DNA of 64,000 bases from Micromonospora carbonacea (lineage in GTDB: Bacteria > Actinomycetota > Actinomycetes > Mycobacteriales > Micromonosporaceae), in NCBI RefSeq assembly GCF_014205165.1, contig NZ_JACHMZ010000001.1, positions 2,936,501 to 3,000,500 of the forward strand, read 5' to 3'. Positions 25,066 through 34,786 of this stretch are shown piece after piece. The notes beneath the pieces are model-generated. The model ran no database searches. It was not told the DNA's origin and worked only from the letters and a program-made list of their open reading frames with translations. Position numbers and translations under genes: made by a program. Every line of letters begins with the position of its first letter. The stretch's first letter is position 1.

Positions 25066-26073
25066 ATGCCCCTGGACCCGCAGGTGGTCGCGTACCGGGC
25101 CGCGCGCGCGGCGGCCGGCGTCGCGCCGCTCTACACGCAGACCCTCGCCGAGGCGCGCGCGGCCGACCTGGCGGCCATCCGGGCCGGGGGCGGCGACGTC
25201 GAACCGGTGCACGCGGTACGCGACACGGTCGTCCCCGGCCCGGCCGGTGACCTGCCGGTACGCGTGCACCGGCCGGCCGGGGACGGCCCGCTGCCGACCC
25301 TGGTCTACTTCTTCGGCGGTGGCTGGACCCTCGGCAGCGTCGACACCGCCGACGGGATCTGCCGCCGGCTGGCCAACGCCACGGGCTGCCAGGTCGTCAC
25401 GGTCGGCTACCGGCTCGCCCCCGAGCACCCGTTCCCGGCGGCGGTGCACGACTGCCACGCCGCCGTGGCCTGGCTCGCCACGCACGCCGACGAGTTCGGG
25501 GCCGACCCAGCCCGGCTGGCCGTCGGCGGGGACAGCGCGGGCGGCAACCTCGCCGCCGCCGTGACCCTGCTGGCCCGCGACGGCGGCGGGCCGGCGCTGG
25601 CCGCCCAACTGCTGGTCTACCCCAACACCGACCAGCGCGAGCGCGCCGAGCCGGCGGGGTCCGCCGATCCCGCTGGGTCCGCCGGGCCCGGCGGGGAGCA
25701 GGACCCGCTGCTGTTCAACCGGCACTCGGTGGCCTGGTACCGGGGGCACTACCTGCCCGAGCCCGCCGACGCGGCGAACCCGCTGGCGTCGCCGCTGCTC
25801 GCCGAGGATCTGACCGGCCTGCCGCCGGCCCTGGTGATCACCGCCGAGTACGACCCGCTGCGCGAGGAGGGGGAGCGCTACGCCGACCGGCTGCGCGCGG
25901 CGGGGGTGCCGGTGGAGCTGGCCCGCTACCCCGGGATGATCCACGGATTCTTCGCCATGCCGGGGGCGTTCGACGCCGGCCGGCACGCCCAGGACCGGGC
26001 CGCCGCGTTCCTGCGCGACCGGCTCGGCGTCGCCCCGGCGGTGCCGGCCGACGCGGGCGCGGTCGATGGCTGA
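25066..26073 (+). CDS. Alpha/beta hydrolase, hormone-sensitive-lipase-like
   Basis: A 335-residue alpha/beta hydrolase. The nucleophile elbow GGDSAGGNLAA, an Asp in TAEYDPLREEG and a His in MIHGFFAM give the triad. The oxyanion-hole motif usually HGGG reads FFGGGW, with Phe83 at the His position. A short Ala/Gly/Pro insert occurs near residue 195-210. The ATG is preceded by AGGAGAG, and the 3' end overlaps hmo by 8 nt. A thioesterase, esterase or lactonase role for the pathway product is possible. Confidence 0.88.
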   Translation: MPLDPQVVAYRAARAAAGVAPLYTQTLAEARAADLAAIRAGGGDVEPVHAVRDTVVPGPAGDLPVRVHRPAGDGPLPTLVYFFGGGWTLGSVDTADGICRRLANATGCQVVTVGYRLAPEHPFPAAVHDCHAAVAWLATHADEFGADPARLAVGGDSAGGNLAAAVTLLARDGGGPALAAQLLVYPNTDQRERAEPAGSADPAGSAGPGGEQDPLLFNRHSVAWYRGHYLPEPADAANPLASPLLAEDLTGLPPALVITAEYDPLREEGERYADRLRAAGVPVELARYPGMIHGFFAMPGAFDAGRHAQDRAAAFLRDRLGVAPAVPADAGAVDG

Positions 26074-27208
26074 ACCGCTCTCCCCGCCCGCGCCCGCCCC
26101 GACCGCCGCCGGGCCCGCCGGTGCGGTGCCGTTCGCGGCGAGCCTCGCCGACTTCGCCGCGCTGGCCCGCGCGGCGCTGCCGCCCGAGGTGTACGACTTC
26201 GTGGCCGGCGGCAGCGGCGCCGAGACCGCCCTCGCCGCGAACCGGGCCGCCCTGGACCGGGTCGCCGTGCTGCCCCGGATGCTGCGCGGGATCGACCGGC
26301 CCCGCACCGACGCCCCGCTGCTCGGCCGGCCGCAGGCCCTGCCGGTGGCGGTCGCGCCGATGGCGTACCAGCGGCTCGTGCACCCCGACGGCGAGCCGGC
26401 GCTCGCGGCGGCGGCCGGCGCGGCCGGGGTGCCCTACGTGGCGAGCACCCTGAGCAGCGCCACCATCGAGCAGATCGCGGCGGCCGGCGGGCCGGTGTGG
26501 TTCCAGCTCTACTGGCTGCGGGACCGGGGGATGGTCCGCGAGCTGGTGGACCGGGCGCAGCGGGCCGGGTGCACCGCGCTCATGCTCACCGTCGACGTGC
26601 CGATCCTCGGCCCCCGGCTGCGCGACGTCCGCAACGGGTTCGCCCTGCCGCCGCACGTGGCCGCCGCGAACCTGCCCGGCAGCCGCGACGACCTGGCGCA
26701 CGCCGGCACGCCCGGCACCTCGGCCGTGGCCCGGCACACCAGCGCCGCGTTCGCCTCGGCCCTCACCTGGTCCGACGTCGCCTGGCTGCGGGGGCGCACG
26801 GACCTGCCGCTGGTGGTCAAGGGGGTCCTCGACCCCCGCGACGCGGTGCTGGCCGCCGACGCGGGCGCGGACGCGGTGGTGGTGTCCAACCACGGCGGGC
26901 GGCAGCTCGACGCCGCCCCCGCCGGGCTGACCATGCTGCCGCAGGTGCGCACCGCCGTCGGCGACCGGTGCGAGGTGCTGGTCGACGGCGGCATCAGCGG
27001 CGGCGTCGACGTGCTGCGCGCCCTGGCGCTGGGCGCGTCGGGAGTGCTGGTGGGCCGGCCCCTGCTGTGGGCGCTGGCCGTCGGCGGGCGGGCCGGCGCC
27101 GACGCCGCGTTCGCGCTGCTCGCCGCCGAGCTGCGCGACGCCCTCACCCTCGCCGGGTGCGCCGACCCGGCGGAGGCCCGCGACCTGCGTACGATCACGG
27201 AAGGCTGA
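26066..27208 (+). CDS. hmo: FMN-dependent 4-hydroxymandelate oxidase
   Basis: A 380-residue member of the FMN-dependent alpha-hydroxy-acid dehydrogenase family (lactate/mandelate/glycolate oxidases). Markers are VAPMAYQRLVHPDGE, LVVKGVLDPRDA (FMN Lys) and VVSNHGGRQLD (catalytic His with substrate-binding Arg). In glycopeptide and nocardicin-type pathways Hmo turns 4-hydroxymandelate into 4-hydroxyphenylglyoxylate. This name is favoured because hmaS and hpgT are in the same cluster and hpgT follows after 2 nt. On sequence alone, a lactate oxidase is the main alternative. Confidence 0.85.
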   Translation: MAEPLSPPAPAPTAAGPAGAVPFAASLADFAALARAALPPEVYDFVAGGSGAETALAANRAALDRVAVLPRMLRGIDRPRTDAPLLGRPQALPVAVAPMAYQRLVHPDGEPALAAAAGAAGVPYVASTLSSATIEQIAAAGGPVWFQLYWLRDRGMVRELVDRAQRAGCTALMLTVDVPILGPRLRDVRNGFALPPHVAAANLPGSRDDLAHAGTPGTSAVARHTSAAFASALTWSDVAWLRGRTDLPLVVKGVLDPRDAVLAADAGADAVVVSNHGGRQLDAAPAGLTMLPQVRTAVGDRCEVLVDGGISGGVDVLRALALGASGVLVGRPLLWALAVGGRAGADAAFALLAAELRDALTLAGCADPAEARDLRTITEG

Positions 27209-27210
27209 AC

Positions 27211-28560
27211 GTGGACGCTGGACGACCGGTGGACCTGAGCGCGCACACCGACCTGGACGTGGCCGACCTGCACCCGGCGGTCGGCGATCCCGCGCTGAAC
27301 TCGATGAACTTCCTCAACGAGGTCGCCCAGCGCTATCCCGACGCGGTGTCGCTGGCCGCCGGCCGCCCGTACGAGGAGTTCTTCGACGTCGCCGACCTGC
27401 ACCGGCACCTGGAGACCTTCCGCGCCCACCTGGCCGACGACCTCGGCTACGGCCCGGCGCAGGTGCACCGCGCCCTGTTCCAGTACGGCCGCACCAAGGG
27501 CATCATCCACGACCTCGTCGCCCGCAACCTCGCCGTCGACGAGGAGATCACCGTCGACCCGGAGTCGATCGTGGTGACCGTCGGCTGCCAGGAGGCGATG
27601 CTGCTGGTGCTGCGGGCGCTGCGCGCCGGCCCCGCCGACGTGCTGCTCGCCGTCGCCCCCACCTACGTCGGGCTGACCGGCGCGGCCCGGCTCGTGGACC
27701 TGCCGGTGCGCCCGGTGGCCGGGGGGCCGGCCGGCATCGACCTGGCGGACCTGCGCGCGCAGGTCCGCCGGGCCCGCGCCGAGGGGCTGCGCCCGCGCGC
27801 CTGCTACGTGATGCCGGACTTCGCCAACCCGTCCGGGGCGAGCATCGGCCTGGCCGACCGGCGGCGGCTGCTGGACCTCGCCGCCGCCGAGGACCTGCTG
27901 CTGATCGAGGACAACCCGTACGGGCTGTTCCACGCCGACGGCGCGGGGCGGGTGCCCACGCTCAAGGCCCTCGACACCGGGCGGCGGGTGGTCTACCTCG
28001 GCTCGTTCGCCAAGACCGTGCTGCCCGGGGCGCGGGTCGGCTACGTCGTCGCCGACCAGCGGGTGCGCGACGCCGACGGCACCGTCGGGCCGCTCGCCGA
28101 CCAGCTCGCCAAGATCAAGAGCATGGTCACGGTGAACACCTCCGCCATCGCCCAGGCCGTCGTCGGCGGGGCGCTGCTCGCCCACGGGTGCAGCCTCGTC
28201 GCCGCCAACACCCGCGAGCGCGCCGCGTACGCCCGCAACCTGCGCCACCTCGTCGACGGCCTGGCCCGGCGGTTCCCCGACCCGTCGCCGGTGCGGTGGA
28301 ACGTCCCGGCGGGCGGCTTCTTCGCCGTGGTGAGCGTCCCGTTCCCCGTCGACGACGTGCTGCTGCGCCGCTCCGCCGAGGACTACGGCGTGCTGTGGAC
28401 GCCGATGGCCCACTTCTACGACGACACCGCGCCGGTGGCCGCGCTGCGGCTGTCGATCAGCGCCGTGACGCCCGGGCAGATCGACGCCGGCCTCGACCGG
28501 CTCGCTGCGCTGATCGCCGACGAGCTGGCCCGGTCGCCCGTCCCGGCGGCCCGGGGCTGA
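27211..28560 (+). CDS. hpgT: 4-hydroxyphenylglycine aminotransferase
   Basis: A 449-residue PLP fold-type I aminotransferase. The Schiff-base Lys is in YLGSFAKTVLPGARVGY, with VMPDFANPSGAS for cofactor binding. The N-terminus, DPALNSMNFLNEVAQRYPDA followed by GRPYEEFFDV, is characteristic of HpgT proteins. HpgT makes 4-hydroxyphenylglycine from 4-hydroxyphenylglyoxylate with tyrosine as donor, giving back 4-hydroxyphenylpyruvate for HmaS. GTG 27211 is chosen because it begins 2 nt after the hmo stop. It is the last gene of the cluster. Confidence 0.87.
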   Translation: MDAGRPVDLSAHTDLDVADLHPAVGDPALNSMNFLNEVAQRYPDAVSLAAGRPYEEFFDVADLHRHLETFRAHLADDLGYGPAQVHRALFQYGRTKGIIHDLVARNLAVDEEITVDPESIVVTVGCQEAMLLVLRALRAGPADVLLAVAPTYVGLTGAARLVDLPVRPVAGGPAGIDLADLRAQVRRARAEGLRPRACYVMPDFANPSGASIGLADRRRLLDLAAAEDLLLIEDNPYGLFHADGAGRVPTLKALDTGRRVVYLGSFAKTVLPGARVGYVVADQRVRDADGTVGPLADQLAKIKSMVTVNTSAIAQAVVGGALLAHGCSLVAANTRERAAYARNLRHLVDGLARRFPDPSPVRWNVPAGGFFAVVSVPFPVDDVLLRRSAEDYGVLWTPMAHFYDDTAPVAALRLSISAVTPGQIDAGLDRLAALIADELARSPVPAARG

Positions 28561-28617
28561 TCTCGTACTGTCGTCGTTCCGCCACCCCCCGTGCGCCGCG
28601 CGGCCGGGCGGACCGGC

Positions 28618-28623
28618 CATAAT
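28618..28623 (+). promoter_or_regulatory. -10 element CATAAT for a leaderless small gene
   Basis: CATAAT is followed by 7 nt and then ATG 28631, placing the transcript start at the start codon. Confidence 0.5.
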
Positions 28624-28630
28624 GGACGGC

Positions 28631-28882
28631 ATGGTCGCATGGGAGTACGCACTGTTGGTCCGCCGCTACCAGGGGCAGGGGCGCAATTTCCACGTCTCGT
28701 TCGTGTGGTACGGCCCGGACGGGTCCCGCACCGACATCACCGCGTACGGCGACACCGCGATCGCGCACCTCAACCGGGCCGGCCGGGAGGGCTGGGAGCT
28801 GGTCTCCGCCGCCGAGGACGTGAACAACGTCCAGGGCAGCACCGAGGTCCACCGCTACCACCTCAAGCGCCCCATGGCCTGA
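28631..28882 (+). CDS. Small conserved-looking hypothetical protein (DUF4177-like)
   Basis: An 83-residue soluble protein with aromatic-rich strands (WEYALLVRRYQG, FHVSFVWYG) and the phrase LNRAGREGWELVSA, which recalls DUF4177-type small proteins. ATG 28631 is preferred over ATG 28622 because of the leaderless -10. No function can be given. It ends before a strong terminator shared with glyA and is probably a core-genome gene marking the right edge of the biosynthetic cluster. Confidence 0.7.
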   Translation: MVAWEYALLVRRYQGQGRNFHVSFVWYGPDGSRTDITAYGDTAIAHLNRAGREGWELVSAAEDVNNVQGSTEVHRYHLKRPMA

Positions 28883-28920
28883 CCCCCGCCCGGCCCCGCG
28901 TCCCGCCGCCCCACCTCGGC

Positions 28921-28974
28921 GATCAAAAGGAGAGCGTCAAAGTCGATCTCGACGATGGCGCTCTCCTTTTGATC
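28921..28974. terminator. Bidirectional terminator between the small gene and glyA
   Basis: The 16-nt arm gatcaaaaggagagcg pairs perfectly with cgctctccttttgatc across a 22-nt loop that itself contains GTCGA-TC-TCGAC. In the plus direction the arm ends in CTTTTG. It lies between convergent genes. Confidence 0.85.
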
Positions 28975-28992
28975 AGCAAGCGGGTGGGGCGG

Positions 28993-30432
28993 TCAGGTCA
29001 GGGTGACCGAGGGGTAGAGAGGGTGGGTCGACAGGAGGTCGGTGGCCTGCCGGCTGACCTTGTCGGCCAGGGCCGGGTCCAGGACGTACTTGGCCTTCGA
29101 CGGCGTGCCGTCGGCGTTCGACCCCGGCGTGGTCTGGCTGAGCACGGTGTGGATCAGCTCGGCCGTCGCGTCCATCTCGGCGGCGCCCAGGCCCCGGGTG
29201 GTCAGGGCGGGCGTGCCGATCCGGATGCCCGAGGTGTACCATGCGCCGTTCGGGTCCTGCGGGACCGCGTTGCGGTTGGTGACGATGCCCGAGTCCAGCA
29301 GCGCCTGCTCCGCCTGCCGGCCGGTCAGCCCGTAGCCGGAGACGTCGATGAGCACCAGGTGGTTGTCCGTGCCGCCGGTGACCAGCTTCGCGCCCCGGCC
29401 CAGCAGCCCCTCGGCGAGGGCCTGGGCGTTGTCGACGATGCGCTGCGCGTAGTCGGCGAAGTCGGGGCGGCGCGCCTCGGCCAGGGCGACCGCCTTGGCG
29501 GCCATCACGTGCGGCAGCGGGCCGCCGAGCACCATCGGGCAGCCCCGGTCGACCTGGTCGGCCAGCTCCGGGCCGCACAGCACCATGCCGCCGCGCGGGC
29601 CGCGCAGCGACTTGTGGGTGGTGGTCGTGACGATGTGCGCGTGCGGCACCGGGTCGAAGTCGCCGGTGAACACCTTGCCGGCCACCAGGCCGGCGAAGTG
29701 CGCCATGTCGACCATGAACGTCGCGCCCACCGAGTCGGCGATCTCCCGCATGATCCGGAAGTTGACCTTCCTCGGGTACGCCGAGTAGCCGGCGACCAGG
29801 ATCAGCGGCCGGAACTCGCGGGCCGCCTCGGCGACCCGGTCGTAGTCGATCAGCCCGGTCGCCGGGTCGGTGCCGTAGCTGCGCTGGTCGAACATCTTGC
29901 CGGAGATGTTGGGCCGGAAGCCGTGGGTGAGGTGGCCGCCCGCGTCCAGCGACATGCCGAGCATCCGCTGGTCGCCCAGCTCGCGGCGCAGCGCGAACCA
30001 GTCCTCCTCGGTCAGGTCGTTGACCTGGCGCACCTGGGCCCGCTTCAGGGCCGGGGACTCCACCCGGTCGGCCAGGATCGCCCAGAACGCCACCAGGTTG
30101 GCGTCGATGCCCGAGTGCGGCTGCACGTACGCGTGCGACGCGCCGAACAGCTCCCGGGCGTGCTCGGCGGCGAGCGCCTCGACGGTGTCGACGTTCTGGC
30201 AGCCGGCGTAGAAGCGGCGGCCGACCGTGCCCTCGGCGTACTTGTCGCTGAACCAGTTGCCCATCGCCAGTAGCGTGGCGGGGGAGGCGTAGTTCTCGCT
30301 CGCGATCAGCTTCAGCGACTCGCGCTGGTCGGCCAGCTCCGCCCCGATCGCGTCGGCGACCCGGGGCTCGACGGCGCGGATCACCTCGAGGGCGCTGCGG
30401 AAGGCGGTGGACTCGGCGTTCGGCGACGACAT
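28993..30432 (-). CDS. glyA: Serine hydroxymethyltransferase
   Basis: A 479-residue PLP enzyme that interconverts serine and glycine with tetrahydrofolate. Motifs include [22 protein letters not shown] and the PLP-Lys region [17 protein letters not shown]. It is longer than the usual 420 residues, with insertions as in a known actinobacterial subgroup. ATG 30432 has AGGAGG 6 nt upstream; the open frame continues further upstream, but that part is the riboswitch leader. A ZTP riboswitch precedes it, tying expression to folate/purine status. Confidence 0.96.
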   Translation of the reverse strand: MSSPNAESTAFRSALEVIRAVEPRVADAIGAELADQRESLKLIASENYASPATLLAMGNWFSDKYAEGTVGRRFYAGCQNVDTVEALAAEHARELFGASHAYVQPHSGIDANLVAFWAILADRVESPALKRAQVRQVNDLTEEDWFALRRELGDQRMLGMSLDAGGHLTHGFRPNISGKMFDQRSYGTDPATGLIDYDRVAEAAREFRPLILVAGYSAYPRKVNFRIMREIADSVGATFMVDMAHFAGLVAGKVFTGDFDPVPHAHIVTTTTHKSLRGPRGGMVLCGPELADQVDRGCPMVLGGPLPHVMAAKAVALAEARRPDFADYAQRIVDNAQALAEGLLGRGAKLVTGGTDNHLVLIDVSGYGLTGRQAEQALLDSGIVTNRNAVPQDPNGAWYTSGIRIGTPALTTRGLGAAEMDATAELIHTVLSQTTPGSNADGTPSKAKYVLDPALADKVSRQATDLLSTHPLYPSVTLT

Positions 30433-30455
30433 GCGACCTCCTGGTGACGTGCGGA

Positions 30456-30540
30456 AGGCCCAGGCGCTCGGCAGACGTCCTGATGACGGGACCGCTTCCC
30501 GATGGTTGTCCATCCCCACGCGCCAGTCACGGCCCGAGCC
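30456..30540 (-). ncRNA. ZTP (ZMP/pfl) riboswitch upstream of glyA
   Basis: The minus strand reads GGGCCGUGACUGGCGC, then a helix GGAUGGACAACCAUC, then CGGGAAGCGGUC, and at the 3' end CCGAGCGCCUGGGCC. These match the pfl consensus: CGUGACUGGCG in the first half and CGCCUGGGC forming the pseudoknot half. The element ends about 24 nt before the glyA start, beside its ribosome site, so control of translation is likely. ZTP accumulates when 10-formyl-tetrahydrofolate is short, and glyA is a standard target. Confidence 0.85.
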
Positions 30541-30615
30541 GATCCTACCCGGTCGGCCCGGGGGAGGGCCGGGCCGGACCACCTTCGGCGGCCCCCACGC
30601 CCGCGGCGGCTCCCG

Positions 30616-30621
30616 TAGGAT
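30616..30621 (+). promoter_or_regulatory. -10 element TAGGAT before a leaderless phosphoesterase gene
   Basis: TAGGAT lies 6 nt before GTG 30628, and no Shine-Dalgarno sequence is seen. This is the typical leaderless layout. Confidence 0.5.
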
Positions 30622-30627
30622 CGAACG

Positions 30628-31473
30628 GTGGTGGGGGAGGCCGACGGGGCGCTGCTCGCGATCAGCGACCTGCATGTGACATACGCGGAGAACCGGGCGA
30701 TCGTCGAGGGCCTGCGCCCCCGTTCACCGGGCGACTGGCTGCTGGTCGCGGGCGACGTCGCCGACACCGTGGCCGACATCGAATGGGCGCTGGGCCTGCT
30801 CAGCCAGCGCTTCGCCAAGGTGGTGTGGGCCCCGGGCAACCACGACCTGTGGACCCCGTCGAGCGACTCCGTCACCCTGCGCGGGGTGGCCCGCTACCGG
30901 CACCTGGTCGACGTCTGCCGCGCCCTGGGCGTGGTCACCCCGGAGGACCCCTACCCGGTGTGGCGGGGCCCCGGCGGGCCGGCGCTGGTCGCGCCGCTGT
31001 TCCTGCTCTACGACTACACCTGGCGGCCCGAGGGCATCGACACCCGCGAGGCGGCCCTGGCCGAGGCGTACGCCACCGGCATCGTCTGCACCGACGAATA
31101 CCTGCTGCACCCGGACCCGTACCCGAGCCGGCAGGACTGGTGCGCGGCCCGGCTCGCCGAGACGGCCGCGCGGCTCGACGCCCGCGACCCGACGCTGCCG
31201 ACGGTGCTGGTCAGCCACTGGCCGCTGGTGCGCGAGCCGACCCGGATCCTGCGCTACCCGATCTTCGCCCAGTGGTGCGGCACCGACGCCACCGCCGACT
31301 GGCACGTGCGCTACGGGGCCGCCGCAGCCGTCTACGGCCACCTGCACATCCCCCGCACGACCTGGCACGACGGGGTGCGCTTCGAGGAGGTGTCGGTGGG
31401 CTACCCCCGGGAGTGGCGACGCCGGTCCGTCCCACCCGGCCAGCTCCGCCAGATCCTCCCGCCCCCGGACTGA
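30628..31473 (+). CDS. Calcineurin-like metallophosphoesterase
   Basis: A 281-residue dinuclear metal phosphoesterase. All five blocks are visible: SDLHVTY, VAGDVAD, PGNHDLW, VSHWPLV and VYGHLHIP. The substrate (protein, nucleotide or phospholipid) cannot be told. GTG 30628 is supported by the leaderless -10; a second in-frame GTG follows at once. It is divergent from glyA and its riboswitch leader. Confidence 0.9.
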   Translation: MVGEADGALLAISDLHVTYAENRAIVEGLRPRSPGDWLLVAGDVADTVADIEWALGLLSQRFAKVVWAPGNHDLWTPSSDSVTLRGVARYRHLVDVCRALGVVTPEDPYPVWRGPGGPALVAPLFLLYDYTWRPEGIDTREAALAEAYATGIVCTDEYLLHPDPYPSRQDWCAARLAETAARLDARDPTLPTVLVSHWPLVREPTRILRYPIFAQWCGTDATADWHVRYGAAAAVYGHLHIPRTTWHDGVRFEEVSVGYPREWRRRSVPPGQLRQILPPPD

Positions 31474-31540
31474 TCCGCCCCCCGACCTGGTCGGCCCGGA
31501 CCTGCTCCCGCCCCGCCGGCCTCGCGGCCGGACCCCCGGA

Positions 31541-31583
31541 CCGTGGACGGTTGCCGTCCGCTGGTGACGACAACCGTCCACGG
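31541..31583. terminator. Bidirectional terminator hairpin
   Basis: CCGTGGACGGTTG and CAACCGTCCACGG form a perfect 13-bp stem with further pairing inside the 17-nt loop. It lies between the convergent phosphoesterase and hemerythrin genes. Confidence 0.85.
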
Positions 31584-31605
31584 CCCGGGTGCGGGACGGG
31601 CGGTG

Positions 31606-32106
31606 TCAGGCGGTGACCGCGTCCAGCGCTTTCTTGATCGCCTTCGGCGCGGTCGGGCTGCGCGGGGCGTCGGGGCGCAGCGCGATCATCCGCTCGCCGA
31701 TCTCCTGCAACTGCTTGCGGGCGAGCGCCTCCCGCACCTTCGGGAACCACTCCTGCTCCTCCTCCTCGACGTGGTGCTCCACGTTCTCGATCAGCACCGT
31801 GGTCTTGGCGTTGAAGTGGTCGTCGTCGGCGTCCATGGCGGCCAGCTCCGCGCAGAGCAGGTCGGCGACGTGGTGCTCCTCGTACGATTCGAGGATGTCG
31901 TCCTCCAGGTCCGGCAGCAGCTTGCGGACCTCCGGGTACATCACCTCGTTCTCCAGGTAGGTGTGCACCGTGAGGGCCTCCAGGATCTGCCCCACCAGCT
32001 TCTGCCGCTGGCTCGCCGGGCCGTCCTGGGCATCCTGGAAGGCCCGGAACAGGCGGCGCATCTCCTTGTGGTCCTCTTTGAGCACGACGATGGCATCGGT
32101 CGACAC
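31606..32106 (-). CDS. Hemerythrin HHE-domain protein
   Basis: A 166-residue four-helix protein with diiron ligands in EDHKEMRRLF, HTYLENEVMYPEV, YEEHHVADLL and EHHVEEEEQEWFPKV. Such proteins bind O2 or NO, or take part in iron and oxidative-stress responses. The C-terminus ends in a Lys/Ala-rich tail. GTG 32106 follows AGGAGGTCACC. It appears to be a single-gene transcript. Confidence 0.92.
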   Translation of the reverse strand: MSTDAIVVLKEDHKEMRRLFRAFQDAQDGPASQRQKLVGQILEALTVHTYLENEVMYPEVRKLLPDLEDDILESYEEHHVADLLCAELAAMDADDDHFNAKTTVLIENVEHHVEEEEQEWFPKVREALARKQLQEIGERMIALRPDAPRSPTAPKAIKKALDAVTA

Positions 32107-32252
32107 CGGTGACCTCCTAGGTTCGGCTGATGATCGTCCGGTACCCCGAGGTCACCAGCGGAAACAGGCGTCACCCGATCGGTGGACGGTCCCGTCGCCC
32201 GTCCCCGGCCGGTGCGGCCCGGCCAGCGGCGCGCCGGTGCCCGAAACACGCT

Positions 32253-32283
32253 GGTGGGGCCCGACGGCACGCCGAGCCCCACC
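32253..32283 (-). terminator. Hairpin downstream of the subtilase gene
   Basis: GGTGGGGC and GCCCCACC enclose CCGACGGCACGCCGA, with extra pairing inside. It starts 18 nt beyond the minus-strand stop of the S8 peptidase. Confidence 0.65.
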
Positions 32284-32300
32284 GATCCCCCGTCAGGCGG

Positions 32301-33785
<1,485 letters not shown>

Positions 33786-33810
33786 ACAGACTCCCAGGGG
33801 GCTGTTCCAG

Positions 33811-33843
33811 CCGGCTCCGCGCCCCTGGTGGGGACGCGGCCGG
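33811..33843 (-). terminator. GC-rich hairpin beyond nnrD
   Basis: CCGGCTCCGCGCCCC pairs with GGGGACGCGGCCGG around TGGT, with two mismatches. It lies about 80 nt after the nnrD stop and just upstream of the subtilase start, so it could end the nnrD transcript or lie in the subtilase leader. Confidence 0.5.
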
Positions 33844-33922
33844 CGGCAGGCGGACGGACGCCCGCCTCCGCTGGATGAGCGCCGGGCCGCCGCGCGGCGT
33901 TACGCCGCACCGGAGTGGGTGG

Positions 33923-34786
33923 TCAGACCGTGGCGAGGGTGTGCGGGATCTCGTCGAGCAGCTCGCGGGCGAGGAAGCCGATGCGGCCGAACCGGGGCAC
34001 CAGACGCTGCCCGCTGACCGCGTGCGCGAACGCCGCCCAGCAGGCCGCCTGCGCCGGCTCCGTGCCCCGCGACAGCAGGCCCGCCAGCAGCCCGGCCCGC
34101 ACGTCGCCGCTGCCGGAGGTGCCCAGCCCCGCGTCGCCGCTCTCCTCCCGCCAGCACCGCCCGTCGGGCGCGGCGACGTGGCCGTAGAGGGAGACCACCG
34201 CGTCGTACCGGCGGGCCAGCTCGGCCGCCTCGGCGTCCAGGTCGTCGCCGGGGTCGCGGCCCAGCAGGTGCGTCGCCTCGGTCAGGTTGGGGGTCAGCAC
34301 CACCGGCCGGCCCGAGCCGACCAGCAGGTCCGGTGCGTGGCTGAGCGCGCCGAGGGCGTACGCGTCGAGCACCAGCGCGGTCTGCTTCGGCGCGGCGTCG
34401 AGCACCCCGCGCAGCAGCTCCCCGGTCGCCTCGATGTCCGTGAGCCCGGGGCCGACGGCCACCACGTCGGCGTCGGCCACCAGAGCGTCCAGCGGGTCGC
34501 CGGGCCGGCCCGCGACGGCCCCGTCGGCGGTCTCGGGCAGGCCCACGACCAGCGCCTCCGGCACCTGGATGCTCAGCGCGGCGGCGGTGGACTCGGCGGC
34601 GGCCAGTTGCAGCACCCCCGCGCCGGCCCGCAGGGCGGCCACCCCGGCCAGCAGCACCGCGCCGGGGGTGAACCGGGAGCCGCCGACGACCAGCACGGTG
34701 CCCCGGGCCTCCTTGCCGCCGGTCGGCACGGGCAGCGCCCAGTTCCGCAGCAGCGCCGGGGTGATCACCTCAGACCGGTTCGGCAT
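33923..34786 (-). CDS. nnrD: ADP-dependent NAD(P)H-hydrate dehydratase
   Basis: A 287-residue YjeF C-terminal (ribokinase-like) enzyme that repairs hydrated NAD(P)H. Motifs: GSRFTPGAVLLAGVAALRAG, VGPGLTD, LTPNLTEATHL and GTSGSGDVRAGLL (the GxGD catalytic loop). The N-terminal epimerase domain is absent, so it is the dehydratase only. The ATG lies 17 nt inside the end of the histidine-phosphatase gene, so the two are co-transcribed. Confidence 0.92.
   Translation of the reverse strand: MPNRSEVITPALLRNWALPVPTGGKEARGTVLVVGGSRFTPGAVLLAGVAALRAGAGVLQLAAAESTAAALSIQVPEALVVGLPETADGAVAGRPGDPLDALVADADVVAVGPGLTDIEATGELLRGVLDAAPKQTALVLDAYALGALSHAPDLLVGSGRPVVLTPNLTEATHLLGRDPGDDLDAEAAELARRYDAVVSLYGHVAAPDGRCWREESGDAGLGTSGSGDVRAGLLAGLLSRGTEPAQAACWAAFAHAVSGQRLVPRFGRIGFLARELLDEIPHTLATV

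Noticed and set aside
1..28560. Treating the pigment operon and the hydroxymandelate cluster as one pathway
   Set aside because: They are separated by a perfect palindrome and a 398-bp border; the left part fits spore-pigment gene order, and nothing on the right needs an aromatic KS/CLF. A link cannot be excluded.
30433..30675. N-terminal extension of glyA by about 80 residues
   Set aside because: This stretch is the ZTP riboswitch and the start of the divergent gene; ATG 30432 has a perfect AGGAGG site and matches normal SHMT starts.
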